A stretch of DNA of 64,000 nt, taken from contig OW386565.1 in assembly GCA_936435175.1 (NCBI GenBank), positions 930,001 to 994,000 on the forward strand. The letters run 5' to 3'. The notes beneath the pieces are model-generated. The model was not told the DNA's origin. It saw only the letters and a list, made by a program, of their open reading frames with translations, and made no database searches. Numbering within the stretch: the first letter of the stretch is position 1; each line of letters starts with the position of its first letter. Source of the stretch: Glyphotaelius pellucidus. Taxonomy: Eukaryota > Arthropoda > Insecta > Trichoptera > Limnephilidae. Below are positions 41,338-52,990 of this stretch, piece by piece. Both the position numbers and the translations under genes were made by a program.

Positions 41338-42226
41338 GCTTCCGTGGTCCCGAGGCAAGACTCTCGACTCACAATCCGAAGGTCGCGGGTTCGAACCCGG
41401 CGTGCGCAAATAAATTTTATTTGATTAATTTGTGTTATTTCACAATTTATTCATTTAAAATAACATATAGTATATTTGCGGCACGTTCCAGAGTGGAAGA
41501 TACTATCAGTATCGCCCTGGTGTAAGACCACCTGTCGCGGCCGAATACCACGACACCACCCGAGTGTGGACTTTAAATTCTTTTTGTAAACGTAATAGAC
41601 CATATATCGTGTTTTGAAGGCAGATCGAAGGAGAATCGGTTTGGGAAGGAAATCTCCTACCTTTTACGGCTTCTGAAGGCTGCTCAGGGTCTTTTCTGGT
41701 ATCACACTATATTGCACAACACAGGCTTTATGCACGACACTATTATTTTATAAAAAAGCGAAACTTTGCGATTATTTGCGATATTTTGCCGAGAGCTACT
41801 TGCGACCCATATCACGTTCGAAATGCAACTGTTAACAAGTGGGTAATGCGCATTTGGGTGGCGATATTGTTAATCATGTAGGTAAGCACATCTTCTTTTC
41901 CTGGCGGAGACTTTGAGGAAAGGAAGAAGAGAATGGATTACACAATGGAAGGACTAGGGGAATATGGAATAAGTTTTTTAAAAACTGCTTCAGAACCAAA
42001 CACCACCATTCAGAATTGAAACGTTGCTTGAAATGGCTTTAGCCGTGTTTAGTGACCAGATCTGAATAGCCAGGTACTTCCCCACCTTCCTCTTCCCTAT
42101 CTCCTTCCCCTCCCCACTACCTTCAGCCTCACAACATACCCCGATTGGGGATGCCATAGTCTCACTGGCTCCAGACGGGAGCAGTTGGGACTCTTGTGCG
42201 GCATTAACTGTAAAAAAAAAAAAAAA
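41338..42226 (+). mobile_element. tRNA-headed SINE split by a solo LTR
   Basis: Head 41338-41409 (GCTTCCGTGGTCCCGAGGCA; B box GGTTCGAACCC) and body to 41532. The body resumes at 42003 ('ccaccattcagaattg') and runs to an A-tail at 42212-42226. The interruption is the LTR at 41533-42002. Sequence outside it matches the uninterrupted SINE at 26191. Confidence 0.88.
41533..42002. mobile_element. Solo LTR (470 bp)
   Basis: Begins TGTCGCGGCCGAATACCACG and ends ...GAACCAAACA, so it has TG...CA termini. CCACC directly precedes and follows it (41528-41532 and 42003-42007), a 5-bp TSD as for Gypsy, Copia or BEL elements. The uninterrupted SINE sequence elsewhere confirms the insertion limits. The internal region and second LTR are gone, the usual result of LTR-LTR recombination. 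Family not determined. Confidence 0.75.
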
Positions 42227-42816
42227 TATCAAAATAAGTCCTGAGAAAATTACCTCGGCAATAAGACAATATTACAGAAGAGCAGGTCATCCGAAAAACA
42301 TTTTCCTGAAAATTAGAAATCCAGAAACAAGAGCTTTGGACAGTCAAAATAAAAGGGAAAGAATTAAAATAAAAATACATTTTGTTTTCAAATGGACCCA
42401 TTCTGATGAAAGAAAACGAAGGCAAATAAATCATGGAAATAAAACACGAAAATGACCTCAATATTACAATATTACAGAAGATGACCTCAATATTACAATA
42501 TTACAGAAGTTGATTAGTAAAAGGCATCGACAATATTTACATTAATAAAAATGGATATTGATTAAGGAAAATGCATTCATTGAATGACAATACAGAATAT
42601 ATTTTTAGTGTTGACGGTTCACTACTTGCAAAAATCGTCATCCTGAGGAACTAGTTTTTACGGAAGCTTGGGACCAATATCGAATTAAGTCAATAGTTTG
42701 TTAACAACACAAATAATAACTATTTGTAAAACGATGCTGTAAAATAAAATGAAATATTCATGCGACTGTTGAAGAAGTTGTTTTCCCTGACACAAACTGC
42801 TTGAGAATGCAGATAT

Positions 42817-42824
42817 CGAGTACC
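42817..42824. repeat. Left TSD of hAT 42825-45428
   Basis: CGAGTACC, repeated perfectly at 45429-45436. Confidence 0.92.
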
Positions 42825-43841
42825 CAGTGGCGTAAATGTAGAGTGGCAGGGCTGGCCACGTGTATATATAATAATAATATGCCACGGGCCCCGCGGGGGC
42901 AGGGGTCCCGGCCCGAGAGACCTCAAGCTCAGAAGTAACCTAAAATTTTTATCAAAATTTAGTAAAATTGTGTAAATTATATATAAGTAAATAAAATCAA
43001 TTAATTTAATTAAGACAAAACTAAAGACTTCAAAGAAAAGAAAGAGAAATCAAATAAATTATATAGATTTAAACGCATTCATAAGAAAGGATGCCCAACT
43101 TTAGAACGCATTCATTTTTTGCTTAATTTTTTGTCGCGGTACTTTGGTGGCGCCGGCGAACTAGTGACGTTCTGGGTATTCCCGCATTTTATTAAACAAG
43201 AAAGTACTTTTTTCGTGGCAGTGGCGGACTAGCGATGCATGGTATTTGGAGGATCCCAGGTTTCTATTTTTTAAGTACGGAGAGCTCTACTACGCATTAT
43301 TCGTTTGATTGTCATGACAATTGGTCATTTGTATCTTTGAATTTTTGTAGTTTTTGTTTGATTGAAACTGCAATTAGAGGCAAAGTAAATTTAATTGTGA
43401 AATTTAGATATTAACATGTCTAGTTCCAGAAAATGTCTAAGTGGGAGCGAAAAACGAAAGAGGAGGCTGAAGAAAAAAAATAATCTAAAATTAGTCAGTA
43501 ATTTAAGAATGTTGACGTTTTTTATGAAGAAGCGAGTGGACAGTACTCCGAAAGTGAAGAATTGGACGTAACTAAAAGTAACAGTATAGGAGATGCAGCA
43601 CCCGACACCAGTGTGTATCCATAAACAGAAAAACCACACAAGGTACTTGCGAAAATCAAAGTGAAGAATACAATATTGCATCTTCACCATGAAAACAATT
43701 CAGATTGCAAATCGGGTGAAAGAAATGAAGCCTTTTCACTCAAGAAGAAGATCGAGAACTACAATTTTATTATGTTATTGGTTTTCCATTGCAAAATTCT
43801 ACAAACTATCGATTCAGCCTCTAAAGCACTTCAGTCTAAAG

Positions 43842-44294
43842 CAGAGGTTCCCAAATTTTTTTCTCGGAGACCACTTTCAAAATTTCAATTGGCTTCGGTG
43901 GACCCCCTGACCATATTTCTAAAACTCGACACGCGTTGTACTGAATATTGAATATGTAAGATTTTACAAGTTTAGTAAGCCTCTGATTAATGTACTGCTC
44001 GTGCAAGTGGTACAACGGTGGGGGCATAATGAGATACGAGACCTGGGGGCGAGATGGGATATGGGCACGGGATGGGTTTCAATATGACAATTTTTCGCTG
44101 AAATACAGCTTGTCAAAAGTCTATTTTGGCAGGTAAAACTGAGCCAACATTTCTGTTCTTTTCTATCGAAACCAGATAAATGTTCGTGGTCCCCCACTTA
44201 CAAATTGTGAACCCTCATTTTTTTACCACGCCTACGTAGACCCCTGTCGAGTCTCCCGACTGGGGGTCCACCTGGACCGCTTTGGGAATCACTG
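43842..44294. mobile_element. Non-autonomous hAT nested in the larger hAT
   Basis: Termini CAGAGGTTCCCAAA and TTTGGGAATCACTG (14-bp TIR with two mismatches) are flanked by a perfect 8-bp TSD GTCTAAAG (43834-43841 and 44295-44302). It is 453 bp with no coding capacity. The short frames inside are chance. Confidence 0.92.
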
Positions 44295-44639
44295 GTCTAA
44301 AGCCACCGATTTTTCAAATACCTTGTTTGAAAATTGTGGCTGAGTGGGCATAGTGTTTGGGTCCTATTCCTTGGCTGGTTAAGTCCTCCATCACGACACA
44401 AGCAATATTTTCCGCTTAGTGTGGTGGTAGTGAGAGATTTTCATACATTGTTGGGTTATTCTTAACCCAGCAATGTTTGTCTTTCTTTATTAAATACATA
44501 AAAATATTTAAAAAATTGTCTCGAGGAATTGGAAAGGTATCGAAGTGAATGTGAAAATTTGAAAAAGTAAGCAAATAGTTTAAGAGAAAAAAGGTCCATC
44601 AACCCTGAATCATTTTTTAAATTCTTCAGAGGAAAGTGA

Positions 44640-45235
44640 ATCTCCATTTGACGAACTTGGCGAAGATGAGCGCCTCCAAGAAAGATTGTTTAAAGTGAAC
44701 ATATTTTATCGAGTATTGGACATCATTAAATCAACCGAAATCGCATTTCCTTCCAATGAATGAAACTGTTTCCAATTTCAGTGTTTTGCAACCTGCCACC
44801 TTGCTAAATTTAAATCTATTAAAAAAAAGTCTCTGGAATGTTAATATATGTATCTAAAACAGACTTATCTGAATCATTTGCCGGGGAAATTCTCAGTTTT
44901 CGGTCCACCTTCAGAGGCGAAATAGAAAAGGCTTCGTGTATTAGAGAACTTGCTGATTTATTAAAAATAAAGAATCATTTTATGTCAGCTTTCCTGAAGT
45001 ATGTACTGCATTAATATTATTTGTTACAATTCCTGTGACTGCAGCTAGTGCTGAAAGATCATTTTTCAACTAAAATTAATAAAAACCTATTTAAGAAACT
45101 CAATGGGACAAGTCAGGCTACGTAACTTGGCTTTTCTGTCTATTGAACATTATATGGCCCAATCTTTAAACTTTGAAGACGTTATTGACACTTTTGCGCA
45201 AAAGAAAACTTCTAGAAAAGAATTTAATTAATAAA
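44640..45235 (+). pseudogene. hAT transposase C-terminal remnant
   Basis: The dimerisation domain is spread over several frames. 'PVTAASAERSFF' at about 45030-45070 matches the hallmark A-E-R-S-F of hAT proteins, followed by LRNLAFLSIEHYMAQSLNFE. Stops interrupt it at several points. It marks the parent element as a ZMYM-type hAT. Confidence 0.8.
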
Positions 45236-45845
45236 TATCTTGTAAAGATTAAAATGTTATTTTGTTATAAATATGTAATACCAACGCTTTTGAAAATAAA
45301 ATGTATTAGATATTTAACAAAATTAGTAATATTGGTGGGTAACTTCTTGATTTATTAAAATTCAATTACAACGTGACAATTTTTACTTGAATTTGCCACG
45401 GGCCTCGGATGGTACAGTTACGCCACTGCGAGTACCTTCTGTTTATCGATCTCCGTCCCAGGCTTTGGTAGATGATTACCTGGAATCACTAAGTCCACTA
45501 TAGTCCAGGCCAGGGTTTCCCAAACTTTTTCCGCAACGGAACACTTTGCAAGCCCATACATTTTAACGGAACCCTTGGCTTATTTTTGAATTGCATATGT
45601 TCTTGATATCAGGCACAATATTGGTAAGTTGGATCCTAATATCTGATATGGCGTCGAGCCTGTTCCTGCGCTTTGATTTCGTTGCAGCATAATTAGAAAA
45701 TCCCTCATCGCATAAATATGTTATAGAAAACGGAAGTTAAACAATAATAGCCTGTTTTGATAAATTGGGGTACTTTTCTGACAAACTCGCACAGAAATCA
45801 TTTAAAGGCTGATTGATCTTTGTTTCAAGTATTTATTTTTGAATT

Positions 45846-46195
45846 TTTAATTAAATGAAGACATTATGAGCGAAACTCAATCGAAAATCTGGAAACAGAA
45901 AAATCAGAAAAAGATATTGGCACCTCTGGGACTCGAACCCAGGACCTCCCTACTTTCCGGGTTGGGCGCTCTTATCCACTGAGCTAAGGTGTCGATATCC
46001 AATTCGGTCACTTTTAACTGTACCATACTTCGACTAAGAACCACCCATATTATCTTCATTAAAGAGGAAAGTAGGGAGGTCCTGGGTTCGAGTCCCAGAG
46101 GTGCCAATATCTTTTTCTGATTTTTCTGTTTCCAGATTTTCGATTGAGTTTCGCTCATAATGTCTTCATTTAATTAAATATTACAGTTTCAGGTT
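45846..46195. mobile_element. TIR/tRNA-like element, palindromic copy
   Basis: 45846-45960 ('attaaatgaagacattatga' through 'cgaacccaggacctccctac') reappears as a near-perfect reverse complement at 46070-46180, giving about 115-bp arms and a loop of about 110 bp. Both arms carry the T-arm GGTTCGAGTCCCAG, one on each strand. The other copies in this window are not palindromic, so this one arose by inverted duplication. Confidence 0.88.
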
Positions 46196-46542
46196 TTACT
46201 CATAAAGTTAAAATAATAAATAATAATATTTATTTTTGTTTGAAGTCAAAGTCATTCATTTTACCTGTAACGAAAAATGAATTCCGAAGCCAGGAATCGT
46301 CCTTGCTAGTTTTCGGAAAATATGGCAAAAGAATCGTTTTCAAGTTATGTAGGGTTCTAATTTTTTTTTCATCTACTTACTTTAAAATTTAATTCATTCA
46401 AACATTCATGTGAGGCAGGAAAACAATCAAAATGATTAGATTAAATTGATGAAATCCAAAATTGTTATTTTTTTCCACTTTTCCACCAAGATTTACAGCA
46501 CCATGGGCGTTCATAGTTCGACTAATTGCTAACAAGGATGTA

Positions 46543-47440
46543 ATTTTTTTTTTTTTTTTTCAAGAGCGGAGACGGTTTACATAAATAAAGTTCCCGTGAG
46601 CACTTAGGCCGTAGGCCCATTGTGCTATCTCCCATTTTACCTCATTCCTTTGACAGTAATCCAGTCCCTTTTACAAAGTTCACCAGGATTGTCATTGGAA
46701 ATGAAGCTATATCTTCTGGTTCGACAATGTGTCTTCCCAGGTCTCATTTCTCCTCTTCACTCCTCCGCGGTTCCCTGAAGGCCCCACGAGGGAAGAGGGC
46801 TTCATCTCTCCTCTCCACTCCTTAGTTCCCTGAAGGCTCCACGATGGAGAGTCCACCTCCCCTTGGTTCCCTAAAGGCCCCACAAGAGAAGAGCCCACTC
46901 CACCTTGGCTCCCCGAGGGCCCCAGGAGGGAAGAGGACTTATCTCTCCTCTTCACTCTTCCTTGGTTCCCTAAAGGCCCCATAAGAAAGAGTTCACGGAG
47001 ATGGCCTCATTTCTTCTCTTCACTCCTACATGGTTCCCTGAAGGCCCCACATGGGAAGAGGACATCATCTCTCCACTTCACTTCCCCTTGGTTCCGTGAA
47101 GGCCCCACAAGGGAAGGGTTCATGGAGGTGGCCTCGGCTCTCCTCTCCACGGCTTCTCCTCTTGGTTCCTCCTAAGGGCCCCAGGAAGAAAGTCCACAGA
47201 GGTGGCCTCAGGACTACTAGGTTCCCAAAAGGCCCCTAGTTTTCGAATGGTCCAATTTTTTTGTCCCACGAGTGACCAGGGAAATAGAAGGTCCACTCCA
47301 GCAGAGCCCCGAATGTTGGAGTAAGGTCTAAATACTCCGAGATGCGACCTTGTTTCTCGGAGGCACCGTTCTTGACACTGTTCCCCAGGACATTCAGCCT
47401 GAGCACGGTAGCTCACACCTTGGCTTGGGATGGCTATTGC
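46543..47440 (-). mobile_element. Retroposon with A-tail and degenerate repeats
   Basis: The plus-strand T-run at 46543-46560 is the A-tail of a minus-strand element whose 3' end reads GGCCTACGGCCTAAGTGCTC then ACGGGAACTTTATTTATGTA. 46730-47240 holds about ten diverged units of roughly 50-70 bp built on GGTTCCCTGAAGGCCCCAC and CTCCTCTTCACTCC. Coding is not recognisable. The open frames at 46622-46982 and 47051-47416 are repeats. Confidence 0.65.
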
Positions 47441-47936
47441 AGGTTTGTGTTTGTTGTAAGACTGTTTGATTTTTACATTATTTTACATTCAGATTAAGTC
47501 TAGGGAACAGAAATTTCGTGAAACGCACGCAGATGCATTATCCCGTTGTTATTGTTTCCACTTCGCACAGGTGTTCATATTATTGACCCTTACCGCAGTA
47601 TTACAGTAATAAATAAGTACACAGGATTAAATTTCAGAGATTTTTTTTATTATGTAAAATGAAGATTTACTGCGATAACAGCATAAACTGCTCTTTCAAC
47701 TTCCATAAAGCTTAGTCTCTCTACCTGGAAGGGTCTTATTACCTAACTTAAGAACTACGTTGAAATATGTATACAAATAATAATTCCTTGTGAATAATAT
47801 CAGTACTGTCGCAATATGAATGTGTGCATACTATGTTAAATTTAATTCTTCCGACAAATTGTCGCGGAACCCCTATTCAGGTTCAGCGGAACCCTGGTGT
47901 TCCGCGGAACACAGTTTGGGAAACTCTGGTCCAGTC

Positions 47937-48240
47937 AAATAAGGATTTCACGGCTAAACGAAACGGAATTAGCTGAAAACTTGTATGAATCTTTATTTTG
48001 GTATTCTCTGTTGTCCCAAAAGTCTCATAAGGTCACATGACCGCGTCTTTGGATATTCAAGGTCAAAAGTCACGAAAATCAGGTTTTTGGAAATATCTCG
48101 CTTCCTTTGCCTCAGATTGTATTTGTATTTGGAATCAAAGTTGTAGAGTATAAAATTCTCTAAAAATATTATCTTCAATATTTTTTTATACGCTTAACCG
48201 TTTTTAAGATAAAACGCGAAGAGTGTGGAGCGCTCAGCCG
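47937..48240. other. Unique spacer
   Basis: Contains no recognised gene. It leads into the 30-bp array at 48241. Confidence 0.35.
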
Positions 48241-48960
48241 TACATGCCATGGTGCGAGGGCAGTTCATAGTACATGCCATGGTGCGAGGGCAGTTCATAG
48301 TACATGCCATGGTGCGAGGGTAGTTCATAGTACATGCCATGGTGCGAGGGCAGTTCATAGTACATGCCATGGTGCGAGGGTAGTTCATAGTACATGCCAT
48401 GGTGCGAGGGCAGTTCATAGTACATGCCATGGTGCGAGGGCAGTTCATAGTACATGCCATGGTGCGAGGGTAGTTCATAGTACATGCCATGGTGCGAGGG
48501 CAGTTCATAGTACATGCCATGGTGCGAGGGCAGTTCATAGTACATGCCATGGTGCGAGGGTAGTTCATAGTACATGCCATGGTGCGAGGGTAGTTCATAG
48601 TACATGCCATGGTGCGAGGGTAGTTCATAGTACATGCCATGGTGCGAGGGCAGTTCATAGTACATGCCATGGTGCGAGGGCAGTTCATAGTACATGCCAT
48701 GGTGCGAGGGTAGTTCATAGTACATGCCATGGTGCGAGGGTAGTTCATAGTACATGCCATGGTGCGAGGGTAGTTCATAGTACATGCCATGGTGCGAGGG
48801 TAGTTCATAGTACATGCCATGGTGCGAGGGTAGTTCATAGTACATGCCATGGTGCGAGGGTAGTTCATAGTACATGCCATGGTGCGAGGGCAGTTCATAG
48901 TACATGCCATGGTGCGAGGGCAGTTCATAGTACATGCCATGGCGCGAGGGCAGTTCATAG
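48241..48960. repeat. 30-bp minisatellite, 24 copies
   Basis: Exactly 720 bp = 24 x 30. The unit is TACATGCCATGGTGCGAGGG + (C/T)AGTTCATAG. The only frequent variation is the C/T, plus one T to C in the last unit. Two minus-strand frames stay open (MNYPRTMACT and MYYELPSHHG decapeptides). The C/T site is a Tyr/Cys change in one frame and synonymous (Leu) in the other. GTAC microhomology is at the borders. Confidence 0.97.
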
Positions 48961-49212
48961 TACGGTTTTTAAATTTCATTATTCGTTAATTCAGTATTTA
49001 ATATTTTATTGAAAATATTGCTTACAAATCAAATATTCATTTTATATTACTTACCTTTTTCATATAATGAATAAAGTAATTAAGTGAATTATTTTTAATA
49101 TTATGTTTTAAATATAATCTCATTAAAGATTTGTAGGACAGAAGTTAAGAATACATTTTTGAATCATATTTTTATTTATCATTCATACATAATTCAAGTT
49201 GTACAATCCAAG

Positions 49213-50215
49213 TTTAGTTATTAGTTAGCCAGCATGGGAGTTAGTTATTAGTTAGCCGGCATGGGAGTTAGTTATTAGTTAGCCAGCATGGGAGTTAGTT
49301 ATTAGTTAGCCGGCATGGGAGTTAGTTATTAGTTAGCCAGCATGGGAGTTAGTTATTAGTTAGCCGGCATGGGAGTTAGTTATTAGTTAGCCAGCATGGG
49401 AGTTAGTTATTAGTTAGCCAGCATGGGAGTTAGTTATTAGTTAGCCAGCATGGGAGTTAGTTATTAGTTAGCCAGCATGGGAGTTAGTTATTAGTTAGCC
49501 AGCATGGGAGTTAGTTATTAGTTAGCCAGCATGGGAGTTAGTTATTAGTTAGCCAGCATGGGAGTTAGTTATTAGTTAGCCAGCATGGGAGTTAGTTATC
49601 AGTTAGCCAGCATGGGAGTTAGTTATTAGTTAGCAAGCATGGGAGTTAGTTATTAGTTAGCCAGCATGGGAGTTAGTTATTAGTTAGCCGGCATGGGAGT
49701 TAGTTATCAGTTAGCCAGCATGGGAGTTAGTTATTAGTTAGCCAGCATGGGAGTTAGTTATTAGTTGGCCAGCATGGGAGTTAGTTATTAGTTAGCCAGC
49801 ATGGGAGTTAGTTATCAGTTGGCCAGCATGGGAGTTAGTTATTAGTTAGCCAGCATGGGAGTTAGTTATTAGTTAGCCAGCATGGGAGTTAGTTATTAGT
49901 TAGCCAGCATGGGAGTTAGTTATCAGTTAGCCGGCATGGGAGTTAGTTATTAGTTAGCCAGCATGGGAGTTAGTTATTAGTTAGCCAGCATGGGAGTTAG
50001 TTATTAGTTGGCCAGCATGGGAGTTAGTTATTAGTTGGCCAGCATGGGAGTTAGTTATTAGTTAGCCAGCATGGGAGTTAGTTATTAGTTGGCCAGCATG
50101 GGAATTAGTTATTAGTTAGCCAGCATGGGAGTTAGTTATTAGTTAGCCAGCATGGGTGTTAGTTATTAGTTAGCCAGCATGGGAGTTAGTTATTAGTTGG
50201 CCAGCATGGGAGTTA
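49213..50215. repeat. 27-bp minisatellite, about 37 copies
   Basis: The unit AGTTAGTTATTAGTTAGCCA + GCATGGG has a 27-bp period. Variants are scattered: CCGGC, TTGGCC and TTATCAG. It ends at the acidic coding remnant at 50216. TTAGTT microhomology is at the borders. Confidence 0.96.
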
Positions 50216-50420
50216 GTTTTCCTCTTCATCATTGTCGTCTTCGTCTTCCGGTTGCTCAACAATTTCAGAGTCATTATCATCATCCTCCTCGTTATCAATG
50301 ACATCCATCTCCAAACCTTCAAGAAGTTCGGGTTCATATGGATTTGTTCATCTTCATCATGTTGATACGATGAAGCGATGAGACATGCATATCCATTACA
50401 TTGGCCACAAGCTAACGAAC
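50216..50420 (-). pseudogene. Acidic C-terminal coding remnant
   Basis: The minus strand reads, after a frameshift, YEPELLEGLEMDVIDNEEDD, DNDSEIVEQPEDEDDNDEEE and N then a stop (TAA) exactly at the array border. The upstream frame (50340-50427) has a Cys-rich piece CSLACGQCNGYACLIASS. A Cys-rich motif followed by an acidic tail resembles the end of some insect TE proteins, but I cannot name the family. The exact junction with the 27-bp array is notable. Confidence 0.45.
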
Positions 50421-50429
50421 ATTGCAAGG

Positions 50430-51365
50430 AGGATGAGGTGATTTTTCACAAAAACGGCGCTATATAAATCATCCAATTATTATTATTTATTATTATTAGG
50501 ATGTTAATTCTGCAGCTGAAAACTTCACCAAATGCATGTTTATTATACAAAGTGAAGAACACAACACGAAATTCAATTTTTTATAAGAAAACTCTCTTTT
50601 TAAAACTTTTGAAGGTTATTCCCATCAATGTAACGTATCATTAATGGGAATCAGTTACAACCATCATCTTTTTCAATTTTTCCGTGTCTAGTTCTCTTTC
50701 ACATTTTCGTTTAGATTATTATTTTATTTATTCATACACGCCTTGAAGGCTTTTACAGAATCATATTATTAAAGTTACACGTGTTATTCAGGAGTATAAT
50801 TGTAAGCATGAAGTATATAACATTATAAACTGTACATTAAGGATACAAGCAGGTTTAATATGTACATAGGTATGTAGTTTCTTTATCATTAAAATTGTAC
50901 AAAGGAGTTAATAAGTTTATATAGTGTAATAATGGTAAAACAGAAGAATGCTTAAGATACTTTAAAAGTAGTTATTGAGGAACGTGTAGGTATTTAGTAT
51001 GTTGATTTAATTATTAACTTGATCATGAATAAATTGTTCGAAAGCAAGTTTTTCAAGAATTCAGCAAAATTAACACAGCGATAAATAGTACCTACACATA
51101 GAAAAAATAAATATAAAATACATGAGTTGCAATATCTTGAAAAGTTATACAGATGAGTTCAACAAGTGTATAGTGTGATAGTAAAACAGTAATAAATAGT
51201 ACAAATTATGGTACAAAAAGTACAAGATAATATTAATACAAAAGAGAGAGAGGACAGAAAAATAAGTACTTGGGTAATCTTTGTATACATAAGTATTAAA
51301 TTTTGTTTTTATTGTGAACATGAAGAGACCATCATATTGCTAGGGCAATAATAATATATTATTAT
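50430..51365. other. AT-rich DNA, nothing recognised
   Basis: Short frames only. 50700-50900 has the look of a retroposon 3' UTR but matches nothing else in the window that I could recognise. Confidence 0.35.
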
Positions 51366-51369
51366 ATAA

Positions 51370-51480
51370 TTAATAAGGTGAAATATTTAAAACCTTGGAT
51401 AAGTGATGGAATTATTACATGCCGCAAAACCTGTGACAAATTGCACTACAATAAATAATATTCAACTCCCGAATTATTAG
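51370..51480 (+). pseudogene. LINE linker fragment
   Basis: Reads LKPWISDGIITCRKTCDKLH, the segment between endonuclease and RT in Jockey-like LINEs (compare ILKPWITQGLI at 5550). It is very short. Confidence 0.45.
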
Positions 51481-51979
51481 CGAATTTATGTTCTGTCACT
51501 CAAACAAGTATTTATTACTAGCTTTTACCCGCGGCTTCGCTCGCATGATATTAGGGGGAAATTACTGTAGCGCTTGCAAATATCAATTATCCCCTCATTC
51601 CCCCTCTCCCTCAGCATTCCATACATCCATTCCTGTGCATTCAGTTTTCAAACAGCTCGCGTGCCGCCTAAATTTCATAATGCCAGAGCTCACCAATAGT
51701 AAGATAAAGAATTATCCAACTTTGTGCAGTCGTTCGGAAGTTGTGCGCGTACAAACATTGCGGAGATTCGTTTTTATATATCTGTGTATAGATATTAACT
51801 ACGATTTCCCGAAAATGTATCAACATCGTTTCCATGGCAATGATTTGCTTTCTGACGTTAGCGTTAACTCGCTTTTGTTAGCGACAGACAACGTATAGCA
51901 AATAAAATTGTATAATAAAAAAAACAAGCAGAATAACACGAGCCTTACCAATTCCCTGATACAGCGCTCCGAGAAACCA

Positions 51980-52262
51980 ATACTTAGGTGTTATTCATGT
52001 TTAATGTTGTATTTTGTAATTCCGATCACCTAACTTTAATACTTAGGTGTTATTCATGTTTAATGTTGTATTTTGTAATTCCGATCACCTAACTTTAATA
52101 CTTAGGTGTTATTCATGTTTAATGTTGTATTTTGTAATTCCGATCACCTAACTTTAATACTTAGGTGTTATTCATGTTTAATGTTGTATTTTGTAATTCC
52201 GATCACCTAACTTTAATACTTAGGTGTTATTCATGTTTAATGTTGTATTTTGTAATTCCGAT
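51980..52262. repeat. 59-bp minisatellite, about 5 copies
   Basis: Units start at 51982, 52041, 52100, 52159 and 52218 with ACTTAGGTGTTATTCATGTT and end near GATCACCTAACTTTAAT. The last unit is altered. AT-rich DNA of unknown origin follows to 52500. Confidence 0.95.
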
Positions 52263-52502
52263 CTAACTTTCTAACTTTAAAATTTTTGTTCCTTGTATTT
52301 TATATCATAAATGTACTTTTTTATTCTCTTATCGCAACTTTATTGTTTTTATTTCTTAATGTACTTTTAAATTTTGTTGCTTTTATTTTTATTTCGTGTA
52401 TGTACTTTTGTTTTCTACCATAACTGTATTTATATTTCTTTCTCATGTTTTACCGAATATTATTTATATTTATTCTCATTAAATAAATAAAAAAATAAAT
52501 AA

Positions 52503-52855
52503 TTTTTTTTTTTTTTTTATATGAAATACCGCACAAGAGTCCCAACTGCTCCCGTCTGGAGCCAGTGAGACTATGGCATCCCCAATTGGGGTATGTTGTG
52601 AGGCTGAAGGTAGTGGGGAGGGGAAGGAGATAGGAAAGAGGAAGGTGGGGAAGTACCTGGCTATTCAGATCTGGTCACTAAACACGGCTAAAGCCATTTC
52701 AAGCAACGTTTCAATTCTGAATGGTGGTCTTACACCAGGGCGATACTGATAGTATCTTCCACTCTGGAACGTGCCGCAAATATACTTTATATTATTTTAA
52801 ATGAATAAATTGTGAAATAACACAAATTAATCAAATAAAATTTATTTGCGCACGA
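52503..52855 (-). mobile_element. tRNA-headed SINE, minus-strand copy
   Basis: T-run at 52503-52519 (the A-tail), the body in reverse to 'tattttaaatgaataaattg', then 'aaataaaatttatttgcgca' where the tRNA head is cut off at 52855. It corresponds to positions 26260-26591 of the best copy. Confidence 0.82.
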
Positions 52856-52868
52856 CATAAATAAATAA

Positions 52869-52904
<36 letters not shown>

Positions 52905-52990
52905 ATAGATAAATTAATTAATTAATAAATAAATATATAAATACATAAATAAATGAATAAATCAATAAATAAAAACATAATTAAATAAAT
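52856..52990. repeat. (ATAA)n microsatellite
   Basis: A nearly uninterrupted AAATA/ATAA simple repeat follows the truncated SINE head. Interruptions (GATA, TTAA) show age. Confidence 0.92.

Larger units (their letters stand above)
42825..45428 (+). mobile_element. hAT transposon (2.6 kb, ZMYM/TTF-like, decayed)
   Basis: Termini CAGTGGCGTAAATGTA and TACAGTTACGCCACTG with a perfect 8-bp TSD. The transposase reads plus from about 43417 (MSSSRKCLSGSEKRKRRLKK) with frameshifts. The C-terminal dimerisation domain is clear at 44650-45230 in pieces: FRGEIEKASCIRELADLL, then ILFVTIPVTAASAERSFF, YLRNSMGQVRLRNLAFLSIE and a lysine-rich end. A smaller hAT (43842-44294) is nested within it. It is not functional. 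Confidence 0.92.
45511..47928. mobile_element. hAT-like element (2.4 kb) carrying other repeats
   Basis: Termini CAGGGTTTCCCAAACT and AGTTTGGGAAACTCTG match at 15 of 16 positions. The flanking 8-mers GTCCAGGC (45503-45510) and GTCCAGTC (47929-47936) agree at 7 of 8. Inside are a palindromic TIR/tRNA-like element (45846-46195) and a minus-oriented retroposon with a T-run at 46543-46560. No transposase is recognisable. The 4571 fragment is the same family. Confidence 0.85.

Noticed and set aside
46622..47416. Pro/Ser/Gly-rich frames on both strands
   Set aside because: Explained by degenerate GGTTCCCTGAAGGCCCC repeats in a retroposon.
48194..48979. 261-residue repeat protein (MNYPRTMACT)
   Set aside because: Another frame of the same strand is open for 233 codons; mutations do not favour either frame clearly.
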